Of a DNA stretch of 64,000 nt, positions 27,226-35,604 are shown piece by piece. The notes under the pieces were generated by a model. That model was not told where the DNA came from. It did no database searches and saw nothing but the letters and a program-made list of their open reading frames with translations. A program made the translations under genes and the position numbers. The number at the start of each line of letters is the position of its first letter. The first letter of the stretch is position 1. This DNA is from a virus. The stretch spans positions 62,001-126,000 of IMG/VR virus record IMGVR_UViG_3300025073_000025; one strand, 5' to 3'.

Positions 27226-29256
27226 TTAAGCATTATTAATATACAACTGGAAACCACAGTCCCAGACCCTGTCTGATTCTTCTTCTTTAAGGTCTAGGTC
27301 TGTACTAATGTATCTTTTCTCCCCGTCTAGATTAAACGGGGTTGGATCTATATACCTATCTTTTTTAAATCCTAATTTTATGTAGGTGTCTTCTTGTTGA
27401 TCATATCTTAGGTTGGTTTTGATTTTTATCTTCCGCCCGAAAATTTTTTCGGCGGCCAAAAAAAGCCTGTCAAAACAACCATTTATATTACTACACCTCA
27501 CCAAAAAAAGATATCTATCAAAAGAAATACAACTAATTAAATTACCATTAAAATACATACCAAAAGAATATTTTATATCACAACCACCATCAAGATTATA
27601 CTTATTATGAAAATTATTTGCCGCCTCAACATCTACTTCTTTTACTTGACATTTTGAAAAATCTATATTACTCCCTACTAGTTCTTGTGATATTATATTT
27701 AATACTATATCTTTTTTATTAATATATTCATCTTCAAATAGTGTGAAAAGTTTAATTCCCTTCTCCTTACACATATCATATTTCATTTTATGGTAGAATT
27801 TATCTTTCCCGCCGGAAAATTCTGAGTGCCAATATAGTCCACAATATTCAATGGCAAAATTTTTCGACGGTACAAAAATATCTAACTCGTACGGCTTTAT
27901 TTGTTCCCTATCATTTGGGATTACATTTTCTTCACCAATTAGGGAAATAACATAAGAACAAACTTCCTTTTCTGCTCTAGAAACACCCGAAGGATTACAT
28001 TCTGGGCACCTTTTTCCATGAAAAAAATTATCCCAACTCATCTGTCTTATATGCCCTTTTGGACATGCATATTCTAATTTTCCCTGTGCATTTACGTAGG
28101 TATCTGAACGCAGCGTATAATCAAAAGTACCCATATAGTCACGAACACGATCTATTCCCACAAGCTTATTACCATAGCACTCAGCACACCCAACCCTCTT
28201 TCCGATTATATTAGGATAAGCCTGCCTGGCCACATGGCCCCTACCACACTCAACTACGTAGGTGTTATCAGACCCAACCCACATACCCGTCCTCATTTTA
28301 AACCCTATTGGCAAAAGCTCCACAAGGTTTTTATAAGATTCTGCCTCTTGTTCACAACAAGAACAAGCCCTCAACCTAGTAACCTCTGGAAAATACCGCC
28401 AATATATACTACCACAAACAAAACACTCAACCTTAAGCTGGCTATGTATATCTCTCTCCTCACTTAAAATCAAACCCAAAATAAGAAGTCTATCCTGCTC
28501 CCTTAAAAAAACCTCCCTGTCACATTCTTTACACGAATAACCAGGAAGCCTATACAACGAAGTACTATTTTGGTGACCGTTAGTACAAAAACAAGACATA
28601 TCAGTGTCCTGGTTTACATAGTCTCCCTCATCCAATAAAAACCCCGCTGCCCTAAACCTCTTTTCCACTTCTTCATACGTCTTCTTTCTAGTCTTAGAAC
28701 ATAAACCGCACTCTGTGGGCTTCTTAAAATTACTATAGGTCATAAACGATCTATGCCCGTTTGGGCATATAAAACGAAACTTGAAATGGCTACCAACTAA
28801 ATCGTACTCTTCTAAAGAAGATAATACCTCATATCCCCTATCCTTGAATGCCTTAACAATATTGTCGTAAGGCTCTTTTTCGCACTCGGGGCACCTGCGC
28901 ATACTCTGAAAACTATTCCAAGTAGTAAAATTAACATGCCCCTTATCACAAGAGTACTTTATTCTGGTATACTGATTCTTATAATTTTCAGATAAAACAG
29001 TATAGCCAACCTTAGAAAACTCCTCTATAACTCTAGCTATTCCTATTTTATTACACTCACGACATTTCGCCCCGCCTCCATAAATATGGTTAAAACTAGT
29101 GGTATGTACATGCCCCTTCTTGCACGCTACTAGCAGCGGGGTAGTTACATTCTCGTAACTTTCCTCATCAGTATATAGCTTGTACCCAAAACTTTCTATA
29201 AAATCCTTTACAAACGAATAAGGATATTTAATTTTTGGCATAAACTGCACCGACAT
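27226..29256 (-). CDS. Homing-endonuclease-like protein: seven type-A zinc ribbons plus Vsr-like (EDxHD) nuclease
   Basis: A 676-residue protein, the largest nuclease in the window. I count seven type-A repeats in about residues 5-425; most keep C-x3-H and C-x2-C (for example CDKGH with CPEC), but the fifth is degenerate (CFVCGSIYW then CSCCE). The C-terminal domain differs from the VDGF type and reads PYELDIFVPSKNFAIEYCGL, then YWHSE, followed by KGIKLFTLFEDEY, the D/E/H/E pattern of Vsr-like homing endonucleases such as the I-Bth0305I group. Its start overlaps the stop of 29256-30491 (TAATG), so the two nuclease genes form a pair inserted between the major tail protein and chaperone genes. 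51776-53434 is its closest relative here. Confidence 0.8.
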   Translation of the reverse strand: MSVQFMPKIKYPYSFVKDFIESFGYKLYTDEESYENVTTPLLVACKKGHVHTTSFNHIYGGGAKCRECNKIGIARVIEEFSKVGYTVLSENYKNQYTRIKYSCDKGHVNFTTWNSFQSMRRCPECEKEPYDNIVKAFKDRGYEVLSSLEEYDLVGSHFKFRFICPNGHRSFMTYSNFKKPTECGLCSKTRKKTYEEVEKRFRAAGFLLDEGDYVNQDTDMSCFCTNGHQNSTSLYRLPGYSCKECDREVFLREQDRLLILGLILSEERDIHSQLKVECFVCGSIYWRYFPEVTRLRACSCCEQEAESYKNLVELLPIGFKMRTGMWVGSDNTYVVECGRGHVARQAYPNIIGKRVGCAECYGNKLVGIDRVRDYMGTFDYTLRSDTYVNAQGKLEYACPKGHIRQMSWDNFFHGKRCPECNPSGVSRAEKEVCSYVISLIGEENVIPNDREQIKPYELDIFVPSKNFAIEYCGLYWHSEFSGGKDKFYHKMKYDMCKEKGIKLFTLFEDEYINKKDIVLNIISQELVGSNIDFSKCQVKEVDVEAANNFHNKYNLDGGCDIKYSFGMYFNGNLISCISFDRYLFLVRCSNINGCFDRLFLAAEKIFGRKIKIKTNLRYDQQEDTYIKLGFKKDRYIDPTPFNLDGEKRYISTDLDLKEEESDRVWDCGFQLYINNA

Positions 29257-30491
29257 TAAAATCTCTCATTAAAATCCTTCTCCCAAATATAAAATACCTT
29301 GTACCCTGCTTCTTCTAGACAATTAATTCTTTCCATGGTCCCTTGGTAAAGTTGACCAAAAGTCTTGCCTACTGTTTTATTTAGTTCATCTGAACCAAAC
29401 ATAGACGGATTACCGTGCCAATAGTTTCCAAGAAACTCATAAACAGTTTTGGTTTCAGGATTAAAACCATCAACCCTAAAAAACTTAGTACCTACATTTA
29501 AACTAACTTCCCTTGTTACCCCATGAATGTTTTGAATACCTAACGTATCCAACCAACAACCAGAGGCCTTAGATATAGGACCGTTCTTACAGTAAGGGCA
29601 CCCCGTGCTGTTCAAGGTCCTACTACAAACAATTGCTTTCCACCTATGCTGCTCCCCTGTTTTCTCACAAAAATGCTTCCACCAGACTTTTTTACCTGAC
29701 TTTGGGGTATACTGCTCTGGTCCTTTCTTATTCCTTTCAAAATCCCACTCATTATATACCAAAACTGGATACAAAACAACTAAATTGTGGACAAAAGTTG
29801 GCTCTCTACCAGAACAGTAGGGGCACCTACTTTTATTGCTGACCCTATTTTTTATTATGGCCTTCCACCTATGTATTTCCCCCTCGTCTGTCGTATGCAC
29901 CCACCAAACAGCCTTACCCGACTTGGGTACATAACTCTCTGGCCCCCTATCATTCCTATCAAAATCCCAGTCTTTAGCAATATCTGGGCGTAAAGATTTT
30001 AAATCATTTCCATAACCAACAAGCTGATTTTTACAATAAGGGCACCCCTTGTCGTCTAGAGCCCTGCTATAAATAGAAGCCCTCCACTCATGCAAAACCC
30101 CACCCCCGGTCCTATGCCACCACCAAACCTTTTTATGAGAGCCTTGTGTGCAAGATTCCGAACCAAACCCATTACGACATACAGACAACTGTTCCGCTAA
30201 ATACGGGTGCGTTGTAACAAGATCATTACCAAAACCAACAGACTTACCTACACAATATGGACACCCAAGAGTACTTTTTTCTTGAAGGCAGTTTCTCTTA
30301 ACTACATCACAAACTCTGGCTCTCCACCTGTGCAAAACCCCGCCGTCCGTATAATGTAACCACCAAGCCTTTCTCCCTGTTTTTGGCATATAAAACTCAG
30401 GACCATCCTCATTAGTGTCATAATCCCACAAACGGAGAACATCGGGAAAACATGTGGCAAGATTATGACCTGAAGATATTACTCGACACAT
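29256..30491 (-). CDS. Homing-endonuclease-like protein: four type-B (DUF4379-like) zinc ribbons plus Vsr-like nuclease
   Basis: The start is ATG 30491, 6 bases after AAGGAGG, giving 411 residues. Four repeats of about 70 residues each contain the DUF4379-type pattern: a GxGNDL motif, PxLAxxW, GPExY, KxVWW, a His before W (H-x-W) and CPYC, so zinc is probably held by His and Cys. The C-terminal domain has FRVDGFNPETKTVYEFLGNY, then WHGNP, KTFGQLYQGT and YIWEKDF, the same nuclease type as in the type-A genes. Bases 29356-29447 match 62138-62229 at 87 of 92 positions. It lies just downstream of the major tail protein hairpin and shares its end with the next nuclease gene. Confidence 0.82.
   Translation of the reverse strand: MCRVISSGHNLATCFPDVLRLWDYDTNEDGPEFYMPKTGRKAWWLHYTDGGVLHRWRARVCDVVKRNCLQEKSTLGCPYCVGKSVGFGNDLVTTHPYLAEQLSVCRNGFGSESCTQGSHKKVWWWHRTGGGVLHEWRASIYSRALDDKGCPYCKNQLVGYGNDLKSLRPDIAKDWDFDRNDRGPESYVPKSGKAVWWVHTTDEGEIHRWKAIIKNRVSNKSRCPYCSGREPTFVHNLVVLYPVLVYNEWDFERNKKGPEQYTPKSGKKVWWKHFCEKTGEQHRWKAIVCSRTLNSTGCPYCKNGPISKASGCWLDTLGIQNIHGVTREVSLNVGTKFFRVDGFNPETKTVYEFLGNYWHGNPSMFGSDELNKTVGKTFGQLYQGTMERINCLEEAGYKVFYIWEKDFNERF
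29356..29447 (-). repeat. Nuclease-module repeat, copy 1 (87/92 identical to 62138-62229)
   Basis: A 92-bp segment coding for the Vsr-like nuclease core (from the His-Gly-Asn-Pro motif region to the LYQ motif) matches 62138-62229 with five substitutions and no gaps. The array regions of the two genes are much less similar, so this points to recent duplication or gene conversion of the nuclease module. Confidence 0.85.
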
Positions 30492-30529
30492 ATAAGACCT
30501 CCTTAGTAACCAACAGGGCACTAACTATA

Positions 30530-30559
30530 TATATAATACTAACTTGTACTCCCTGTAAA
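30530..30559 (-). promoter_or_regulatory. Possible sigma70-type promoter overlapping the tail-protein hairpin
   Basis: On the minus strand, TTTACA (30559-30554) is followed after 17-18 bases by TTATAT/TATATA. The -35-like box sits in the loop and inner stem of the hairpin after the major tail protein gene. It would drive the nuclease pair 29256-30491 and 27226-29256. AT-rich context makes chance matches likely. Confidence 0.3.
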
Positions 30560-30568
30560 CAGGGAGTA
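30547..30568 (-). terminator. Hairpin after the major tail protein gene
   Basis: A 9-bp perfect stem (TACTCCCTG with CAGGGAGTA) and a 4-base loop lie 16 bases after the tail protein stop. The downstream bases are only partly T-rich (ACAAGTTAGTATT), so it may act as a terminator or a 3-prime mRNA stabiliser. The MCP gene has a comparable hairpin. Confidence 0.55.
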
Positions 30569-30583
30569 GGAAAAAATTAAAAA

Positions 30584-32191
30584 TTAAGCATTAAGCTGCA
30601 AACCAGGAGTACACACAACATCAGCCATATCCACATAACCCTTAATGGCAAACAATTTATTGACCGATCTAAAGCTCATGCTATATGAAGCATTTGAGCC
30701 CACCGCAAGGTTGTAGTTTTCATCCGTTGCTTTAAGACCCGGGACTATTACGGTTTTTAACGGATACTCACGCTCAGGAGATGCTGGGTTAATAGCCGCA
30801 TACACAGCCCTATTACCACGTACAAAGTACTCAGTACCAACCATAGCACTATCTAGAACCTTTCTATTAGAACCAGAACCGCCTGCGGTAGAATCCGTCT
30901 GTTGGTATACCATTACAACGAGAACAAGGTTATCCTTCTTCTGTAAATCGTTAATGGTCAAATCTACAAGCGTATCTGCATCGTAAGAGGCTTCCTTTCC
31001 GGCCATCTTGGCAAACAACTCCAAGTCACCTGCTGTAGTCTCAATAGCTGTAGTAATTTCAACAGGGAAAGTCAAACTGCGCTCGTATGGCTTTAAGTGA
31101 CCCAACTCGTTAAGAGCCTCACGAGTCATGTTCACGGTAATAGTACAAGAAGAAACTCTAAGAGCCAGCTCGTACGCCGAGTCCGTACCGGCTACATCTG
31201 GGTCTACAAGATAGATCTCAACCTGGCCCTGCCTGAGAGCACCAACATCTTCAGGCTCTACAGTATCACCAGCAGCAAGGGCCGTAAAGTAGCCGGACTT
31301 GGTTCTATCGGCATCACCATCACCAGAAACAGCGTAGAAGTTAGCCGCATAGCGAATCTTCAACTTGTCTCCAGTATCAATGGATATACCAGTAGGTAGG
31401 GTTACCTCATTGGTTGTAGCATTATAGTAAGCCTTAGTCGCAGTAGCAGCATTGGTATCTATTGCGTAGTTGGTCCATTCAGCAGCGCTGGAATCATAAT
31501 AACGAATGGCTCGCTCACCAGCGTCAGAGGTGTACAAGAACCCTCTGGTACTATCGGACATAGTAGCCACGCCGGAAGTCGTAGGCTTCAGACCTAGCGT
31601 AACCGTAGCAGCTAGGGCCCCACCCTCGTCCCACTCTTCCTGAGATACATACTTACCACTATTCAAAAGCCACATCTTGGTGTCCGTCTCTGCCCCATAA
31701 TTCTCAGTAGACGTTGCGCCAGCCGAATAGCTCATTTCAATACTGTTAACGAAACAGTCCGGCATATAAAGGGTCTGGTCTACATTATTAGACGCAGTCC
31801 CTAAATCAGCCTCGGCCTGAACCGGAGCCCACAAATCAAAGAAGTTGGTTGCACCAAAGTTTGCAATGGCAACCCCATGATAAAACTCAGTTTCAGTTGT
31901 TCCACTAACAACTGTTAAGTTAGCATTACTATTAGTAGCCGTAGCATTAAATCCTGATTTATCTACGTTGCCAATAGTAGCCATTGAAGTTATGCTTCCA
32001 AAGTCGTTCGTATCGACAGTTACCGCAACCGTGGGCACATCATCTACAACGTCGATGATGTCCAATAACCCGAGTTCGAATACGTCTTCACTGGTAAAAG
32101 TAGTACTAGAGCCCAGTGTCTGAACTCGGTGTAACACGTCCCCGTCGACATGCACACTTTGGGAGGCATAAATTATTCTATTTCTCGCCAT
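30584..32191 (-). CDS. Major tail (tube) protein
   Basis: A 535-residue protein that is probably the most abundant tail component. It is rich in Ala, Thr, Gly and Asp, lacks membrane segments and enzyme motifs, and its DNA has higher GC than its surroundings, as does the MCP gene. It lies between connector-type genes and the chaperone/tape measure genes, the standard place for the tube protein. It starts MARNRIIYASQSVHVDGDVL behind TTGGAGG. Residues about 330-400 (LRQGQVEIYLVDPD, then LRVSSCTITVNMTREAL) and the C-terminal YSMSFRSVNKLFAIKGYVD are typical of self-assembling tube domains. At 535 residues it is longer than most tube proteins, so extra domains are likely. A sheath protein is less likely, since no base-plate contractile genes are seen. 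Confidence 0.65.
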   Translation of the reverse strand: MARNRIIYASQSVHVDGDVLHRVQTLGSSTTFTSEDVFELGLLDIIDVVDDVPTVAVTVDTNDFGSITSMATIGNVDKSGFNATATNSNANLTVVSGTTETEFYHGVAIANFGATNFFDLWAPVQAEADLGTASNNVDQTLYMPDCFVNSIEMSYSAGATSTENYGAETDTKMWLLNSGKYVSQEEWDEGGALAATVTLGLKPTTSGVATMSDSTRGFLYTSDAGERAIRYYDSSAAEWTNYAIDTNAATATKAYYNATTNEVTLPTGISIDTGDKLKIRYAANFYAVSGDGDADRTKSGYFTALAAGDTVEPEDVGALRQGQVEIYLVDPDVAGTDSAYELALRVSSCTITVNMTREALNELGHLKPYERSLTFPVEITTAIETTAGDLELFAKMAGKEASYDADTLVDLTINDLQKKDNLVLVVMVYQQTDSTAGGSGSNRKVLDSAMVGTEYFVRGNRAVYAAINPASPEREYPLKTVIVPGLKATDENYNLAVGSNASYSMSFRSVNKLFAIKGYVDMADVVCTPGLQLNA

Positions 32192-32452
32192 TTTAGAGAT
32201 ACCTCCAATCTATTTACTTAGTTCATTAAACATGACAAAAGGGGTATAATGTCTATGTTTTTCCTTCTCCATTCTTATTTCTTAGTAGACAGAAGAAACC
32301 ATGTGCGGAGAACCACATTTATTCTTCCTATAGGGAATATTTAATTTTTCAATCTAAAACAAACACAAAAACCAGGACTGGATACACCTGTCCTGTTAAT
32401 TTATATATAATACAAATATACAAAAAAGTAAACTAAAAACTAGATAAAAAAT
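32192..32452 (-). other. 261-bp intergenic leader of the major tail protein gene
   Basis: The longest gap in the window. It holds the 32373-32395 terminator, a second small stem (ATGTG with CACAT at 32301-32318), the ribosome binding site TTGGAGG before the tail protein gene, and a 20-codon frame (32210-32272, start ATG, MEKEKHRHYTPF) that has no strong Shine-Dalgarno. No well-spaced promoter could be assigned, although a promoter here would be expected for so strongly expressed a gene. Confidence 0.45.
32373..32395 (-). terminator. Rho-independent terminator after 32453-33214
   Basis: CAGGAC and GTCCTG arms enclose an 11-base loop that can extend the stem by two more G-C pairs beyond a T-T mismatch. 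On the minus strand the stem is followed by GGTTTTTGTGTTTG. It separates the connector genes from the major tail protein gene. Confidence 0.65.
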
Positions 32453-33214
32453 TTAAGCTTCAACAATTGTTTCGTATTGACAGGTTATTACACTCCTATG
32501 TCTGTTTACTACAGACCAGTCTGTCTTAAGGTTTATATTTCTTACATTTATGTCAAGTATATACATATACCCATTTGTTGTGGGAACAAATCCTGTATTA
32601 TATGTACCATCGGATTTCAAATAATAACCATATGAAAAATCTTTTACAGCTATATTTTTATCGAATAGGCTATCGTGTATTGTTTCTGTTATGTCATCTC
32701 TTTCTGGATTTGAAGAAGCAAATATTTCTATATATACTTCTCGAATATTCTTTTTTCCCCCGCCGAGCTGAAATCCTTTTTTTTGTGTTTTATTTATATC
32801 TATAGACACTACGGGAAGAGGTGGTACATCGGTACCTGGCCAACTATCTAGTACGGATACATAATTATATGTATATGTTATATCCGTGGGGGCTATATTT
32901 GGATTTTTTATAGCGCCGCGAAAATAATCTACAGTATAGGAAGAAGGACCAACAACAATAATACGAGATGACTGTTCTTGTGTTGAATCAATAACGACAG
33001 GGGAACTTGTGGCAACTTCATCAAAAAATACCCACCCCCTGCCAGTTGACATAGCAGGGGGTTCAACAACAGAAGCAGGAACGTACCCACCAATAGTATT
33101 ATCATAAACCAAACTATCGTTATAAACTTTTTCAGAAAAATTTATAGGTAAAACTTCATTCTTTATGAAGTTAAAAAGAGCTACTTTTTCCAATCTTAAT
33201 GAAGTTACACCCAT
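32453..33214 (-). CDS. Putative tail completion or neck protein
   Basis: A 253-residue protein, last of a chain of genes with only 2-3 bases between them (34453, 33907, 33217, 32453), just upstream of the tail protein gene. It has a beta-rich core: PVVSIDINKTQKKGFQLGGG, then IREVYIEIFASSNPERDDI, TIHDSLFDKNIAV and a final VITCQYETIVEA strand. The Asp/Glu-rich ERDDITETI segment followed by a final strand is similar in pattern to tail terminator proteins. It is followed by a terminator hairpin. The role as tail terminator or neck protein is inferred from synteny. Confidence 0.45.
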   Translation of the reverse strand: MGVTSLRLEKVALFNFIKNEVLPINFSEKVYNDSLVYDNTIGGYVPASVVEPPAMSTGRGWVFFDEVATSSPVVIDSTQEQSSRIIVVGPSSYTVDYFRGAIKNPNIAPTDITYTYNYVSVLDSWPGTDVPPLPVVSIDINKTQKKGFQLGGGKKNIREVYIEIFASSNPERDDITETIHDSLFDKNIAVKDFSYGYYLKSDGTYNTGFVPTTNGYMYILDINVRNINLKTDWSVVNRHRSVITCQYETIVEA

Positions 33215-33216
33215 GA

Positions 33217-33903
33217 CTAATCTCCAAAGGCTATTTGTCCGGCCTCTTTTATATACTGTTCAACCATTATCTCTACAGCTTCACCCATGTCTTCAAAAAT
33301 CCTGGTCGGGGGCCACCCCGAAGCAGGGCTCTTTACACTTTCAAAGGCAGGCAACTGTGGGAGTGTTGTAGCGCCCTTTCTAGCGTCAGCTATCTTATTA
33401 TACACCTTTTCCGACATTAGGTAGCCTTCCCCAAATCTACCAAGGTCCTTTTCATTTTCTGGTGCTATATATTTTGAAAAGAAATCCCTAGATATAAAAG
33501 CATATGATTCCGGCACTCCCTCCATATAAAAATAAAACAACTTTAGATGGTCTGTTTCTTTTTTACCAGGACCAGTAGGATAACCAAAATCCTCATAAGA
33601 TAAAAACCCCATACTTAACTGCCCGTTAGAGATACTTGCCTCATCTATGGCCGACTTAACTTGTGACATTACATAAGAAAAAACCTCATCCTTTATAATA
33701 GACGGTGAGGTTGGGTCCATTTGAGAATCCATTCTAGAAGCCAATTCCCCAAAACGACTATTATACAACTCTGAAAAAATAATAAGAAAATGAGAAGCGA
33801 ATCTAGCCTTCAATATCTTCAACAACTCTATTGAGAACTTGTCTACTAATTGCTCACTTAACGTATCAACAGCATCCTGTACACTACTAGCTTTATTAGG
33901 CAA
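33217..33903 (-). CDS. Putative head-tail connector or tail completion protein
   Basis: A 228-residue protein with a helical N-terminal half (EQLVDKFSIELLKILKARFA) and a mixed C-terminal half (DFFSKYIAPENEKDLGRFG, then FEDMGEAVEIMVEQYIKEAG). The pattern of N-terminal helices with a conserved C-terminal amphipathic helix is similar to HK97 gp10-like neck proteins. It is packed 2 bases before 32453-33214 and 3 bases after 33907-34449. A head-tail joining role is inferred from its place between head and tail genes. No sequence motif confirms it. Confidence 0.45.
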   Translation of the reverse strand: MPNKASSVQDAVDTLSEQLVDKFSIELLKILKARFASHFLIIFSELYNSRFGELASRMDSQMDPTSPSIIKDEVFSYVMSQVKSAIDEASISNGQLSMGFLSYEDFGYPTGPGKKETDHLKLFYFYMEGVPESYAFISRDFFSKYIAPENEKDLGRFGEGYLMSEKVYNKIADARKGATTLPQLPAFESVKSPASGWPPTRIFEDMGEAVEIMVEQYIKEAGQIAFGD

Positions 33904-33906
33904 CTC

Positions 33907-34449
33907 TTAATCCCTCGTACTTTTTCCTTCATCAACCGATATAAAATATGCTATAACAAGAGCATCTGTATATTGAAGATACCTATAAACCGGAGGTTTA
34001 ACCAGCTCACACTTTATCCCATCTATACTAGCGTAAATACACTCACGTATAGTATCATAATAATCCTTACTTGTTTTTAAAGATACTAAATTTGAACCCT
34101 CTCTTCCCACAGGTAGTTGAATTATACTCCCCTCGTCACCAACGGGGTTCCACCTTACTACAGCACGAATACCCTTTCTTACGTCTTGACTTATTACTCC
34201 TGCGTCCTTACAAACAGGGCACCTACCACGAATAAATGAAATAGGATTTATAACCTGACCATATATAGTTGTAGGAACAGTAAAAGTACTATCATATCTT
34301 TTTATTGACATACCTGTGCTAATATCATTTAAACAATTTGGGCAGTCAGTTGTATCAGGTGTAGAATATATGTATACTATTCTTCCTGCACCTTGTATAA
34401 CATCATGATAACGATTTTTAATTTCTTTTTTTAATCCGCGCGGAATCAT
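33907..34449 (-). CDS. Putative head-tail joining protein with a four-cysteine zinc site
   Basis: A 180-residue protein with two CxxC pairs: Cys36/Cys39 (DCPNCL) and Cys77/Cys80 (RCPVCK), about 38 residues apart, which probably bind zinc. Between them lies a beta-rich segment with TIYGQVINPISFIRGR. The N-terminus is basic (MIPRGLKKEIKNRY), a pattern common in small head-closure and neck proteins. It starts 3 bases after its upstream neighbour's stop and sits in the connector block. Its role as a neck protein is inferred from context, and the zinc site from the cysteine spacing. Confidence 0.5.
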   Translation of the reverse strand: MIPRGLKKEIKNRYHDVIQGAGRIVYIYSTPDTTDCPNCLNDISTGMSIKRYDSTFTVPTTIYGQVINPISFIRGRCPVCKDAGVISQDVRKGIRAVVRWNPVGDEGSIIQLPVGREGSNLVSLKTSKDYYDTIRECIYASIDGIKCELVKPPVYRYLQYTDALVIAYFISVDEGKSTRD

Positions 34450-34452
34450 ATT

Positions 34453-35373
34453 TTAGTCTAATCTCACTCCGGTTAATAAAAATTGATTTGTGTCGCTAAC
34501 CATCTCGGCTAACTGTTGTTCTAAGTCCTTGATATGTTCACGTTTTTGCCTAATAAGTGGTTCGGGATTATATGAGAGCTCTCCCTGTAAATTAAAACTT
34601 CCAGTTGACTCGCCCATAAGCCGTGACACCTCAGACTTCAAAATCCCTACAGAGGAGACAATAATTCTCATCTCATCAGTAAAGTCAACTAAAGTCACCC
34701 TCGGCGGAGCCGAAGCAGAATTGTAGATTTTAAATAACTCCCTGTCTGAATGTCTAAAACCCTCGTACCAAACATCCAGAATACCAGATACAGTAGAAAT
34801 TTGTATACCACTAAAAGTAAGAAAGGAATAGTCATTTACTATAGGGTTAGTCCTAGAGATATATTCTATGCCGTCTTTTATTACTTTTAGAGGCCACCCT
34901 CTTTCTGTTAACTGATAAGAATACCCGTCATCAGAGACATTTACATATCCATCAGAACAATTGGAACTTACATAGTCTCTTTTTACTGTCTTTTGGTCAC
35001 CCACAAAAAATCGTATCTTATCCACAGCATAAATGTCATCGGAAGTCAAAGAATACTCTACAGGATATGTAGTACTTATAAAATTAAACCCAGGAACATA
35101 CCTATCTGTATCTTCGCCATATAAAATAGGTGCAGAATAGGAACTTTCAGCTAGTGTACCCGAGTTAAAATAGGTAGACCAAATAACGTAACTACTCGCC
35201 CCATTGTTGTCTGTCCACTCATAGGCTACCTGCCCTGCAACTAGAGAAAAGGAATCGTATAACACCCTATCTATATCACTACCAGATGTACTTCTATATA
35301 TACGCACACTATCAAAAAGAAGTATAACACCAGCTATATCTTCTACATATATTGTTGTAAGATAAATGGCCAT
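34453..35373 (-). CDS. Putative connector or adaptor protein
   Basis: A 306-residue protein, mostly beta-rich: IYVEDIAGVILLFDSVRIYR, then QVAYEWTDNNGASSYVIWS, a fibronectin-like pattern. The C-terminal 70 residues are helical and charged (REHIKDLEQQLAEMVSDTNQ), perhaps a coiled coil. There are few cysteines and no membrane segment. It opens the connector block and is followed by three further genes at 2-3-base spacing. It may be a structural collar or adaptor protein, but no family was recognised. Confidence 0.4.
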   Translation of the reverse strand: MAIYLTTIYVEDIAGVILLFDSVRIYRSTSGSDIDRVLYDSFSLVAGQVAYEWTDNNGASSYVIWSTYFNSGTLAESSYSAPILYGEDTDRYVPGFNFISTTYPVEYSLTSDDIYAVDKIRFFVGDQKTVKRDYVSSNCSDGYVNVSDDGYSYQLTERGWPLKVIKDGIEYISRTNPIVNDYSFLTFSGIQISTVSGILDVWYEGFRHSDRELFKIYNSASAPPRVTLVDFTDEMRIIVSSVGILKSEVSRLMGESTGSFNLQGELSYNPEPLIRQKREHIKDLEQQLAEMVSDTNQFLLTGVRLD

Positions 35374-35394
35374 TATTTAGTTACCCCTCTTTAA

Positions 35395-35604
35395 TTAACC
35401 CCTGATGATCTTAGGAATAAGCCCTCTAGACCTTAGTATCCTTGGGACCCCAACAGTGGACCCCTCATATAATGCAACGACCCTCGGAGAAAAAGAACTG
35501 GAACCTATTATAACAGGGCCTTCAATTATGGTAGCCGGGCCCAGTGTATTAGTTCCCCCTCCACCACCACCCAAAAATCCATGGACAACCAAACTTAGGC
35601 TCAT
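35395..35604 (-). CDS. Small glycine-rich protein
   Basis: A 69-residue protein whose ATG overlaps the TGA stop of 35601-38000 (ATGA junction). It begins MSLSLVVHGFLGGGGGGTNT and is rich in Gly, Pro, Ile and Arg, with a basic C-terminus. No domain recognised. The overlap suggests translational coupling to the upstream beta-helix protein, so it could be a small companion of that protein. A TAA stop lies in another frame two codons beyond the upstream TGA. Its reality rests on the coupling and the absence of a competing frame. Confidence 0.4.
   Translation of the reverse strand: MSLSLVVHGFLGGGGGGTNTLGPATIIEGPVIIGSSSFSPRVVALYEGSTVGVPRILRSRGLIPKIIRG

Noticed and set aside
30584-32191. Tail sheath protein of a contractile phage
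   Set aside because: No baseplate wedge or contractile-tail genes are seen, and only one abundant tail protein gene is present before the chaperone and tape measure genes.
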